Origin: DROE01 sp964569865
GTDB taxonomy: Bacteria; Pseudomonadota; Alphaproteobacteria; Rhizobiales; Devosiaceae
Length of the DNA: 39,537 nucleotides
Assembly: GCA_964569865.1 (NCBI GenBank)
Contig: CAZMVQ010000015.1
Coordinates: 1-39,537, forward strand
Reading direction: 5' to 3'
Shown here: positions 15,962 to 23,769 of the stretch, in pieces
Layout: each line of letters opens with the position of its first letter
Numbering within the stretch: position 1 is the stretch's first letter
Position numbers and translations under genes: made by a program
The notes under the pieces: model-generated
What the model saw: only the letters and a program-made list of their open reading frames with translations
The model's database searches: none
Told to the model about the DNA's origin: nothing

Positions 15962-16754
15962 AAACCCGCGTATACTGATTTCCAATGATGATGGAATTGA
16001 TGCTCCGGGTCTTGATCGGTTGCGCGATATTGCAGCTCAATTGAGCGATGATGTGTGGGTTGTTGCTCCAAAAAGTAATCAGAGTGGTGTTGGCCACTGT
16101 TTAACCCTTGGCACAGAGCTGCAATATACTAAAAAGTCTGACAGGGTTTTTGCCCTCAACGGAACTCCGGCTGATTGTGTAATTGTGGCCTGTACGGACC
16201 TGCTAAAGGACAAACAGCCTGATATTGTTCTTGCAGGTGTTAATCATGGTCAAAATCTTGGAGACATAATAAACTGTTCCGGCACCCTTGCCGCCGCAAG
16301 GGAAGGGGCCTTGCAGGGCGCATTGGGAATTGCCCTGTCTCAGGGGATTGATTATGAAAATCAGGCCGATGTTTTTTGGCACACCACTAACGGATTTGCA
16401 TTGGAAGTTTTGCAAAAACTAATCGAGCAGGCCGGAAGCGCTGAAACAAGAAATCCTGATATTTATTATAATGTCAACTTTCCCATATGTGACATGAGCG
16501 AAGTTTCCGGCATTGAATTTGTCCCCCATCAGCGGTTTTTTCGCTCCGCCTTTCGTCATTATCCAAGCCGGAATGACGGAAAGTTTTTTGTTTCAATTCC
16601 ACAAACGCCAACTCCAATGCAGCAAGGTCATGATTTTCATGTGCTGCATAAGGACAATGCGATTTCCATAACTCCCTTATCGTTGCGCCAGTCTGATCTG
16701 GAAGAAATAGAGCGCCTTCGCGGCAGGATTAGTCTGGATAACAGGCTGGGTTAA
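15954..16754 (+). CDS. surE: 5'/3'-nucleotidase SurE
   Basis: A 266-residue SurE, a metal-dependent phosphatase acting on nucleoside monophosphates. The N-terminal ILISNDDGIDAPGL carries the metal-binding Asp pair (D12, D13). Other conserved parts are PKSNQSGVGHCLTL, LNGTPADCVIVA and LAGVNHGQNLGDIINCSGT. It begins inside the last codons of serS. In many proteobacteria a protein-L-isoaspartate methyltransferase gene (pcm) follows surE; here it does not. Confidence 0.95.
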   Translation: MNKNPRILISNDDGIDAPGLDRLRDIAAQLSDDVWVVAPKSNQSGVGHCLTLGTELQYTKKSDRVFALNGTPADCVIVACTDLLKDKQPDIVLAGVNHGQNLGDIINCSGTLAAAREGALQGALGIALSQGIDYENQADVFWHTTNGFALEVLQKLIEQAGSAETRNPDIYYNVNFPICDMSEVSGIEFVPHQRFFRSAFRHYPSRNDGKFFVSIPQTPTPMQQGHDFHVLHKDNAISITPLSLRQSDLEEIERLRGRISLDNRLG

Positions 16755-16938
16755 AACAGATATTTCGAATTGTCTGCTACAATTCCCAACAGGGTATTGT
16801 TGATGTCTGGTGGCTCTTACCAATGCATCGAATATGCTGTTTTGAAGATTTATATTAAATTTTAGGTATTTTAAGGCGCTATTTACCTTAGTGCGCTTAA
16901 GTCAAACTCAGTTGTTTAGTTGAGTATGAGTTGAGTAA

Positions 16939-18198
16939 ATGAGTAAGCGTACGCCTGTTACGGGTTTTAAGAATGCCGCTGACAATAATTTGCGTTGTGA
17001 TGAGGACGTGTCCTTGGCACCCGATTATTGCGATCACAAAACCAATTCGACTTTGAAAAAATTCAATTCTCTTGCTTTTAGTATGCTGGGTGTACTGGTT
17101 CTGAGTGGTTGTGCTTCGGTTGGATCCTTTGGCGGCCTTACTTCGGCACCTGCTGTGGATAGATCGCTGGTGACAGCTTCTACAGGAACAGCGGTCGAAG
17201 AGCAGTTGGGCCAGGCAATGCCAGGCGCATTGAACAATAATATAGCGACCATTACTCCTGCGGGGCCATATATGCCGCCGGGAAATGTTGGTGGCTCAAT
17301 TATTGCGGTGCCGATTGCTGTTGCCTCGGTTTCCTCTTCGCAACTACCACCAGTTCCAAATAGTTCAGCAATCGTTCCGGGTGCGGCCCCTTTGGCCCAG
17401 CCTCAATCCACATTCGTTGGGAGTCAACAAGCCATGCCTGCTCAAACCCAGACCGCAATCTCGCCAGCGCGAGTTACGCAGCCTTTTCAGGATAGTTCTG
17501 TTCCCCGGATTGCATCGGGAGGTAGTGCGCCAACCTTAAGTGTTGTGCCCAATGAGGGGTATAAGCATACGGTGGAATCAGGCGAATCCCTATATGCGAT
17601 TGCCCGCAGATATAATGTTAAAACCGATGATATTGTCCGGGTGAACGGTTTGAGTTCCGCCGATCAGATATTTGTCGGACAAAAAATTATTATTCCCGGT
17701 CGCGAAGATCTTTTGGCTTCAACTCCTGCTGCGCCAGCGGCAGCCGTGGAAGAGCCGGTTCGGGTTGCAACAGTTGCACCGGTAATTACCGCCCCGGTAC
17801 AAACCGCCCCGGCACAAACTGCCGCTACTCAGGTTAACGGGTTTCGTTGGCCGGTAAACGGGCGCGTAATTGTTGACTTTGATCAGTCACGGCGCACCGG
17901 CATCAATATCGAGGCGCCAGAGGGAGCAGCGGTAAGAGCTGCTGAAGATGGCACCGTGATTTATGTGGGAGACGGCATAGAAGGCTTTGGCAACCTTGTA
18001 CTTGTGCGCCATGCCAACGGATATGTTTCCGCCTACGCTCACCTAAAAGGATTTTCGATTGCCAAGGACACACAAGTTCGTCGCGGTGATCAACTCGGCA
18101 CGGTCGGCATGACCGGGTCCGTTAATAGACCACAACTGCACTTTGAACTACGCCAGGGCGCGACACCTGTCGATCCCATGCCGCTTTTGGCGACTTAA
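16939..18198 (+). CDS. LysM and M23 (LytM) domain lipoprotein, NlpD-like
   Basis: A 419-residue envelope protein. A lipobox (VLVLSGC, lipidated Cys58) sits after a hydrophobic stretch, so the protein is probably a lipoprotein. It then has a Pro/Ala/Gln linker, a LysM peptidoglycan-binding domain (about 207-253, HTVESGESLYAIARRYNV ... GQKIIIPG) and a LytM/M23 domain (about 300-419). The first zinc-binding motif reads RRTGINIEAP instead of the catalytic HxxxD form, while YAHL and LHFEL are kept. It therefore resembles NlpD and EnvC, which activate cell-wall amidases without cutting. The first 38 residues are polar and unusual before a lipoprotein signal; a TTG at 17053 (residue 39, then KKFNSLAFS) would give a standard signal peptide, but I see no ribosome site for it. 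Confidence 0.88.
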   Translation: MSKRTPVTGFKNAADNNLRCDEDVSLAPDYCDHKTNSTLKKFNSLAFSMLGVLVLSGCASVGSFGGLTSAPAVDRSLVTASTGTAVEEQLGQAMPGALNNNIATITPAGPYMPPGNVGGSIIAVPIAVASVSSSQLPPVPNSSAIVPGAAPLAQPQSTFVGSQQAMPAQTQTAISPARVTQPFQDSSVPRIASGGSAPTLSVVPNEGYKHTVESGESLYAIARRYNVKTDDIVRVNGLSSADQIFVGQKIIIPGREDLLASTPAAPAAAVEEPVRVATVAPVITAPVQTAPAQTAATQVNGFRWPVNGRVIVDFDQSRRTGINIEAPEGAAVRAAEDGTVIYVGDGIEGFGNLVLVRHANGYVSAYAHLKGFSIAKDTQVRRGDQLGTVGMTGSVNRPQLHFELRQGATPVDPMPLLAT

Positions 18199-18202
18199 GT
18201 GC

Positions 18203-18240
18203 AAAAAGGGCCAGATGAAATTCATCTGGCCCTTTTTTTT
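18203..18240. terminator. strong bidirectional rho-independent terminator
   Basis: A perfect 11-base stem (GGGCCAGATGA at 18208-18218 and its complement at 18222-18232) with a 3-base loop. Eight T follow on the plus strand and five A precede it, so it can act for the NlpD-like gene and for the convergent ATPase gene. Confidence 0.93.
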
Positions 18241-18286
18241 ATTCCCGTTTTTCATCCGGTTCGTTTTTACGAATGTATGATTTTTG

Positions 18287-19213
18287 TTAAATACTTTTTC
18301 CCTGCTGTCCGGCAATCTGGCGCACAAATTGAATTGCCACCCGGCCAGAGCGGGCACCGCGCGTCAAAGCCCATTCCAGAGCTTTTGAGTGCAAATCTTC
18401 CCGGTTAATTTTGATTTCATAATAATCAATATAGCCCTGAACCATATTCAGATATTCTTGCTGTGAGCAATTATGAAAGCCCAGCCAGAGGCCAAAACGA
18501 TCTGACAAAGAAATTTTTTCATGCACAGCTTCTGCCGGATTGATGGCACTTGATCTCTCATTGTCGATCATATCTCTATGCATTAGATGACGGCGGTTAG
18601 AAGTGGCATAAAAAAGGGTGTTTTGTGGCCTGCCTTCAAGACCTCCATCCAAAATGGTTTTAAGGGATTTATAACTGGCTTCCCCCGGCTCAAAGCTCAA
18701 GTCATCACAAAATATAATAAACTGAGCGGGCAGATTTCCAACCAGACGCATTAAAACCGGCAGGGAATTAATATCCTCTCGGGAAATTTCCACCAGAATG
18801 AGCCTTTTCAAGTCTTTTTCCTTACGGGTTGAAATATCCCCGTGCAGGGCTTTAACTAGCGAACTTTTGCCCATGCCTCTAGCCCCCCACAGCAGGGCGT
18901 TGTTTGCCCCATGACCACGGGCAAACTGCAAACTGTTTTGTTCCAGCTGCTTTGCCACATCATCAATTCCACACAATAAATGCAGAGGGATTTTTGATAC
19001 GCTGGCTACTGGCGAAAGTTTACTGGTATCAGCATCCCAATAATAGGCGTTTTCTTTGCCCAGAGTGGTCAAGGCTTTATTATTGGTACTGGCTCCAGAT
19101 TTCTTCAAAAATATTTGAATATCGCTGGACATTTGCGCCAGAGAACTGTTGATTTCTTGTAGTATTTGTTTCTTATTCACGTTGATTTGCATCCCTGAAA
19201 GCTGATTTGGCAT
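18287..19213 (-). CDS. P-loop ATPase of DUF815 type
   Basis: A 308-residue AAA-like ATPase of the family annotated as DUF815. The P-loop is LLWGARGMGKSSLVKAL, the Walker B region is FIIFCDDLSFEPGEASYK, and YATSNRRHLM resembles a sensor-1 segment with Asn/Arg. The C-terminal part (ALTRGARSGRVAIQFVRQIAG) is also typical of the family. No experimental role is established to my knowledge. It converges on the NlpD-like gene and diverges from yajC, a position I recall in related genomes. The stated start gives MPNQLSG; other starts nearby would change only the first few residues. Confidence 0.82.
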   Translation of the reverse strand: MPNQLSGMQINVNKKQILQEINSSLAQMSSDIQIFLKKSGASTNNKALTTLGKENAYYWDADTSKLSPVASVSKIPLHLLCGIDDVAKQLEQNSLQFARGHGANNALLWGARGMGKSSLVKALHGDISTRKEKDLKRLILVEISREDINSLPVLMRLVGNLPAQFIIFCDDLSFEPGEASYKSLKTILDGGLEGRPQNTLFYATSNRRHLMHRDMIDNERSSAINPAEAVHEKISLSDRFGLWLGFHNCSQQEYLNMVQGYIDYYEIKINREDLHSKALEWALTRGARSGRVAIQFVRQIAGQQGKSI

Positions 19214-19395
19214 TTCTTTGCATACTGATTATGTTGTTAGGTCTTTGCATAAAGCCAAAGGCGTTGTAAAAGCCAGAAATAATCCGTATTGCGGATTTTA
19301 TTGCATGGAATACCCTATCCATGTCTTAGTCTTTTAATGAATTATTTTAACTGGTTTTGACAAGCCGCACTGCCTGCCTTAAAGCGAAGGCAACC

Positions 19396-19401
19396 AAGGA
19401 G
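19396..19401 (+). promoter_or_regulatory. strong ribosome binding site of yajC
   Basis: AAGGAG lies 8 bases before the yajC ATG (19410), an almost ideal site, which fits the high expression expected for a Sec accessory subunit. Confidence 0.7.
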
Positions 19402-19409
19402 TTTTACCA

Positions 19410-19739
19410 ATGAATTTTACCCCCGTTTATGCACAGGCCGTCGGTGGCGGAGCGGACCTTATTACTTCGTTCTTTCCGATTGTTCTTCTAATTATAATAT
19501 TCTGGTTTTTTATTTTTCGTCCCCAGCAGAAACGGGCCAAGGCTCATCAGGCTATGCTTTCTTCAGTACGGCGCGGTGATGTTATTGTTTCCACCGGTGG
19601 TCTTGTTGGCAAAGTGACTAAAGTTCGCGAAGATTTGGATTTAGACGTTGAAATTTCTCAGGGCGTTAAAGTAAAGATCGTGCGCACAATGATTGCGGAT
19701 ATTCGCACCAAGCCCGAACCGGTGAACGATAATAAGTGA
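19410..19739 (+). CDS. yajC: preprotein translocase subunit YajC
   Basis: A 109-residue YajC, a small single-span subunit associated with SecDF in the inner membrane. The N-terminus carries the membrane segment FFPIVLLIIIFWFFIFRPQQ, followed by the conserved RPQQKRAKAHQAML and the soluble part VRRGDVIVSTGGLVGKV. It lies 136 bases upstream of secDF; the spacer contains a short inverted repeat (CGTTTC ... GAAACG) of unclear meaning. Confidence 0.95.
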   Translation: MNFTPVYAQAVGGGADLITSFFPIVLLIIIFWFFIFRPQQKRAKAHQAMLSSVRRGDVIVSTGGLVGKVTKVREDLDLDVEISQGVKVKIVRTMIADIRTKPEPVNDNK

Positions 19740-19875
19740 TCGGTGTTCAGGTCGGCGTTTCGCTTTAACCTATTGCAACATAACTGACTGATGTTAAGAG
19801 CTGACGTTTCAGGGGTATCTCCAAGAAACGATCATTCAACAACGCCTATTAAAGATTGACCATCAAGGAACTACC

Positions 19876-22443
19876 ATGCTTCAATTTTCTCCCATTCGCA
19901 CAGCTTTGATTGCATTTGTTGCCCTCTATGGAATATTGCTGGTTTTGCCCAATATTACCAATGGTGATTATCGGGAAAACTTGCCGCTATGGCTTCCCTC
20001 ATGGACGACAAATTGGCTGCCATCAAACCAGATTGTCTTAGGTCTTGATTTGCAGGGTGGTTCCCATCTTTTGCTTCAGGTCAATCGCGAGGATATCGTT
20101 ACAGAGCGGGTGAGGGATTTGAGGCGTGAAATTCGCTCGATTTTGGCCAATGACAATGCAATTGGACATTTAATTGCCACAGAACAGGATCGCCTGATTA
20201 TCACGCTGACAGATCCTGCTCAGTTGGAAGAGGCCCGTCAGGTCTTAAGGGTGGTTGAGGCCCCGGTTTCAACTTCGGTATTTTCTGTTGGCGGTACTGT
20301 TGAAACAGAAATTTCTGTGACTGATGACGGCAAAATCATAGCCGCTTTGACCCAGCAGGGAATTGATGAGCGTATGTCTGCCCTCGTTACCCAGTCTATC
20401 GAGGTTATTCGACGCCGGATTGATGAACTGGGTACAACAGAGCCGACCATTCAGCGACAGGGAACCGATCGGGTGCTGGTGCAGGTGCCGGGATTTGCAG
20501 ATTCTGAGCGCTTGAAGGATTTAATATCGCGTACGGCCCGACTGACTTTTCATATGGTGCATCCATCAATGTCGGCAGATCAGGCCCGTTCTCAAGGGCT
20601 TCCTGTGGGCACCATGATCATGGCCAGCGTTGATGGTTTTGATGAGTTGCTTTTTGAGGAAGTTTCTCTTGGCGGTGAATCTTTGATAGATGCCCAGCCC
20701 GGTTTTGATCAGCAAAATGGCGAGGCTATTGTCTCATTCAGGTTTGATACTCGCGGGGCAATTGTATTTGCCGAAATCACTTCGGCCAATGTGGGGCGCA
20801 GATTTGCTATTGTTCTCGATGGACAGGTGGTTACTGCACCAACCATTCAAACCGCGATTACCGGTGGTTCCGGCCAGATTTCGGGTAGCTTTAACGCTGA
20901 AACCGCTAATGACCTTGCGGTATTGCTGCGGGCAGGGGCATTGCCGGCCACTCTTGATATTATCGAGGAGCGCTCGGTTGGTCCCTCCCTTGGTGCCGAT
21001 AGTGTGCAGGCGGGCATGATGGCGGGAATTGTCGGCTCCATAGGGGTAGTAGCCTTTATGCTGATCAGCTATGGCCTGTTTGGGGTTTTTGCCTCCATAT
21101 CACTAACCTTGAATATAATAATAATTCTTGGTGTCTTATCCATGCTTGGCGCAACTCTGACGTTGCCAGGAATTGCCGGAATTGTTTTAACGGTTGGCAT
21201 GGCGGTTGATGCCAATGTGCTGATATTTGAGCGCATGCGTGAAGAAATGGTGGGTGGACGAACGGCGCATCAGGCCCTTGAGGCTGGCTTTAAGCGCGCC
21301 ATGGGCACGATTATAGATGCCAATGTCACCACCTTTATCGCCGCTGCGGTATTGTTCTTCCTTGGTTCTGGTCCCATTCAGGGCTTTGCCATAACTTTGG
21401 CAATCGGAATTTTGACAACGCTGTTTACCGCCTATTTCGTAACCCAGTTTATTATTGGTCGCTGGTATGCGGTTCGCAGACCAAAAACCTTAAAAATCCA
21501 GTTGCTTTCCCTTGTTCCCAGCGCCACCAAAATTCCGTTTATGGCCTGGCGCAAAATTGCCATGGGCTTTTCCATAATTGCCATGATTGCTTCGATTGGC
21601 CTGTTTGCTTTGCAGGGATTAAACCTTGGTATTGACTTTAAGGGCGGCTCATCGGTTGAGGTTCAGGCCATCGTCGGGGATGCGGATATTGGCGATATTC
21701 GATCCAGACTTGGTGAATTGGGCCTTGGTGATGTGCAGGTTCAGGGGTTTGGAACGCCTAATGATGTTCTTATCCGGGTTGAAGCACAAGAGGGCGGAGA
21801 TACCGCGCAGCAGGATGCCGTGCGACTTGTCACCGCTGCCTTGGAGGCTGATTATGATATTCGACGAGTTGAAGTTGTTGGCCCAACTGTATCAGGTGAA
21901 CTGGCCATTGCTGGCGCAATTGCTGTAGTCGTAGCCATATTTGCAGTGTTGGTATATGTTTGGTTGCGCTTTGAATGGCAGTTTGCTGTGGGTTCTATCA
22001 TCGCTCTAATTCACGATGTGATATTGACCATCGGGCTATATTCTTTGATCGGATTTGAATTTAACCTGTCCTCGATTGCAGCAATTCTCACAATCGTTGG
22101 TTATTCCTTGAACGATACGGTGGTGGTCTATGATCGGGTGCGCGAGAATTTGCGCAAATTCCGCAAACTCAAGGTTTCTGATCTGCTGGACCTGTCGATA
22201 AATTCCATGCTTTCGCGCACGGTTCTGACCTCGGTGACCACCATTTTGGCTCTGTTGGCTCTGGTGATATTTGGCGGCGAAGTAATACGCGGCTTCACCA
22301 TCTCCATGACGTGGGGTGTGCTGGTTGGTACTTATTCTTCCATATTCATTGCCGCACCGGTTTTGCTTTTCTTTGGGTTGAAAACTCGCGAAAATGTGCT
22401 GAAAAAGCCAGAAGAGAAAAGAACAGATGGCGCGCAGGTTTGA
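19876..22443 (+). CDS. secDF: fused protein translocase SecD-SecF
   Basis: An 855-residue fusion of SecD and SecF, which use the proton gradient to help pull proteins through SecYEG. The SecD half has the opening motif LGLDLQGGSHLLLQV, the periplasmic P1 region and the membrane block with GIVLTVGMAVDANVLIFERM. The SecF half begins near residue 555 with a new first membrane segment, then GLNLGIDFKGGSSVEV, and ends with IVGYSLNDTVVVYDRVREN. Both RND-type halves have their six membrane segments. I recall fused SecDF in other Rhizobiales. The next gene starts 3 bases after its stop. Confidence 0.96.
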   Translation: MLQFSPIRTALIAFVALYGILLVLPNITNGDYRENLPLWLPSWTTNWLPSNQIVLGLDLQGGSHLLLQVNREDIVTERVRDLRREIRSILANDNAIGHLIATEQDRLIITLTDPAQLEEARQVLRVVEAPVSTSVFSVGGTVETEISVTDDGKIIAALTQQGIDERMSALVTQSIEVIRRRIDELGTTEPTIQRQGTDRVLVQVPGFADSERLKDLISRTARLTFHMVHPSMSADQARSQGLPVGTMIMASVDGFDELLFEEVSLGGESLIDAQPGFDQQNGEAIVSFRFDTRGAIVFAEITSANVGRRFAIVLDGQVVTAPTIQTAITGGSGQISGSFNAETANDLAVLLRAGALPATLDIIEERSVGPSLGADSVQAGMMAGIVGSIGVVAFMLISYGLFGVFASISLTLNIIIILGVLSMLGATLTLPGIAGIVLTVGMAVDANVLIFERMREEMVGGRTAHQALEAGFKRAMGTIIDANVTTFIAAAVLFFLGSGPIQGFAITLAIGILTTLFTAYFVTQFIIGRWYAVRRPKTLKIQLLSLVPSATKIPFMAWRKIAMGFSIIAMIASIGLFALQGLNLGIDFKGGSSVEVQAIVGDADIGDIRSRLGELGLGDVQVQGFGTPNDVLIRVEAQEGGDTAQQDAVRLVTAALEADYDIRRVEVVGPTVSGELAIAGAIAVVVAIFAVLVYVWLRFEWQFAVGSIIALIHDVILTIGLYSLIGFEFNLSSIAAILTIVGYSLNDTVVVYDRVRENLRKFRKLKVSDLLDLSINSMLSRTVLTSVTTILALLALVIFGGEVIRGFTISMTWGVLVGTYSSIFIAAPVLLFFGLKTRENVLKKPEEKRTDGAQV

Positions 22444-22446
22444 TTT

Positions 22447-22854
22447 TTGAAAAAACAGAAAACTGCCTCAGATAAGTTACAAAAAGACGGGCATTATCCC
22501 TATCAGGCACCGATTGATGCCTATGGCAATGGTGGCTTTCGATTTGCGCAAATGTCTCATCGAGGTTCGCTTTTATGTTTGCCGGACGGCATGTTTGCGT
22601 GGGATGTGGATAATGTTGCCGGCATAGATGAAAACAGTCTTGCCCCGGTGCTGAAAAATCATCGCGAAATTGATGTGCTGTTGGTTGGTCTTGGCTCTGA
22701 TATAGTTTTATTTGATCCAAAAATTCGCCAGATATTGCGTGATCACAATATTATTGTTGATGCGGTTGGAACCGGTGGAGCTGTCAGGACCTATAACATT
22801 CTTCTGGCAGAAAACAGGGCGGTGGCGGCAGCTTTGATTAGCGTGCATTTATAA
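22447..22854 (+). CDS. Mth938-like domain protein, NDUFAF3-like
   Basis: A 135-residue protein of the Mth938-like family (formerly DUF498). The opening APIDAYGNGGFRFAQMSHRG and the central DVLLVGLGSD are diagnostic. The mitochondrial relative NDUFAF3 assists assembly of respiratory complex I. The start is probably TTG 22447, three bases after the secDF stop, since the family motif lies within 25 residues of it and the next ATG falls inside the conserved block. No clear ribosome site is present, so translation may depend on that of secDF. The next gene resembles NDUFAF6, another complex I assembly factor. A role in complex I assembly is inferred from homology and context. Confidence 0.85.
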   Translation: MKKQKTASDKLQKDGHYPYQAPIDAYGNGGFRFAQMSHRGSLLCLPDGMFAWDVDNVAGIDENSLAPVLKNHREIDVLLVGLGSDIVLFDPKIRQILRDHNIIVDAVGTGGAVRTYNILLAENRAVAAALISVHL

Positions 22855-22880
22855 TTCCTTTGCGACAAAGTTGATTTTTC

Positions 22881-23759
22881 ATGGCAGATAAAACAACTCA
22901 AATTCAAAAGCCCGGGCAAATTACTGAGGATGGGCAATATATTGCTCAATTTCTCAAACAGCACGATAGCACCCGCTATTATTCAACTTTGGTTCTTGAT
23001 GAAAAATCCAGAAATGATGTGCAATCCCTATATGCTTTTGCTGTGGAAATTTCGCGCATCCGCTCAATGATCACCGAACCGGCACCGGGAGAAATTCGAC
23101 TGCAATATTGGGTCGATTTATTGTCAGGTAGTGGGCATGGGGACACCAGCAAAAATCCGATTGCATCAGCTTTGCGAGCAACCATAAAACGATATGACCT
23201 TCCCACTGCTCCACTACTGCGCATGTTAGAAGCGCGCCGTTTTGACCTTTATGATGACCCCATGCCCGACCTGACAAGTTTTGAGGGTTATGCAGGGGAG
23301 ACAAATTCCATGCTTTATCAATTGGCGACACTCATTGTGAACAAGGGTGAAGATGCGGGAGCGGCCACAGCCGCCGGACATATGGGTGTAGCCCATGCGC
23401 TGATCGGGCATATGCTTGGCATTGAAGAAACACTGTCCCGGGGCCAGATATTTCTTCCCATGTCGATATTTAGCGCCCATGGGGCTGATCAAAATCAGTT
23501 GCTTGCAAAACAAACCACGCCACAAACCATTGCCGCCTTCGCTTCGTTGCGAGAAATTGCAGGGCAGCATTTGCTCAAAGCTCATGAGGCGATTAAATCC
23601 CTTCGCCCTGAAGTGAGACCGGTTTTTGCTCTTTATCCGGTGCTGAATTGGCAGTTGCAGCGGTTGAATAATGGTGGAAAAAATCCATTTTCTGTTGTTG
23701 GCTCCATGGCGCCGTGGCTAAAAATTGCCAAAATCCTGTGGTGGTCATTAAGAAATTGA
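22881..23759 (+). CDS. squalene/phytoene synthase-like protein, NDUFAF6-like
   Basis: A 292-residue all-helical protein of the squalene/phytoene synthase superfamily. The region that holds the catalytic Asp motif in true synthases reads SLYAFAVEISRIRSM here, with no Asp pair. The second motif region reads GIEETLSRGQIFLP, again without the usual aspartates. It is therefore unlikely to make phytoene or squalene and is closer to the NDUFAF6 group of complex I assembly factors (for example YAGETNSMLYQLATLIV). No other carotenoid or hopanoid gene is adjacent. It follows the NDUFAF3-like gene by 26 bases and precedes the DUF4153-type gene by 10, suggesting one transcript. Confidence 0.82.
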   Translation: MADKTTQIQKPGQITEDGQYIAQFLKQHDSTRYYSTLVLDEKSRNDVQSLYAFAVEISRIRSMITEPAPGEIRLQYWVDLLSGSGHGDTSKNPIASALRATIKRYDLPTAPLLRMLEARRFDLYDDPMPDLTSFEGYAGETNSMLYQLATLIVNKGEDAGAATAAGHMGVAHALIGHMLGIEETLSRGQIFLPMSIFSAHGADQNQLLAKQTTPQTIAAFASLREIAGQHLLKAHEAIKSLRPEVRPVFALYPVLNWQLQRLNNGGKNPFSVVGSMAPWLKIAKILWWSLRN

Positions 23760-23769
23760 GGAGGGGAAT

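Noticed and set aside
22881..23759. A carotenoid or hopanoid biosynthesis enzyme
   Set aside because: Both aspartate-rich catalytic motifs are missing and no pathway neighbours are present; the NDUFAF6-like reading fits better.
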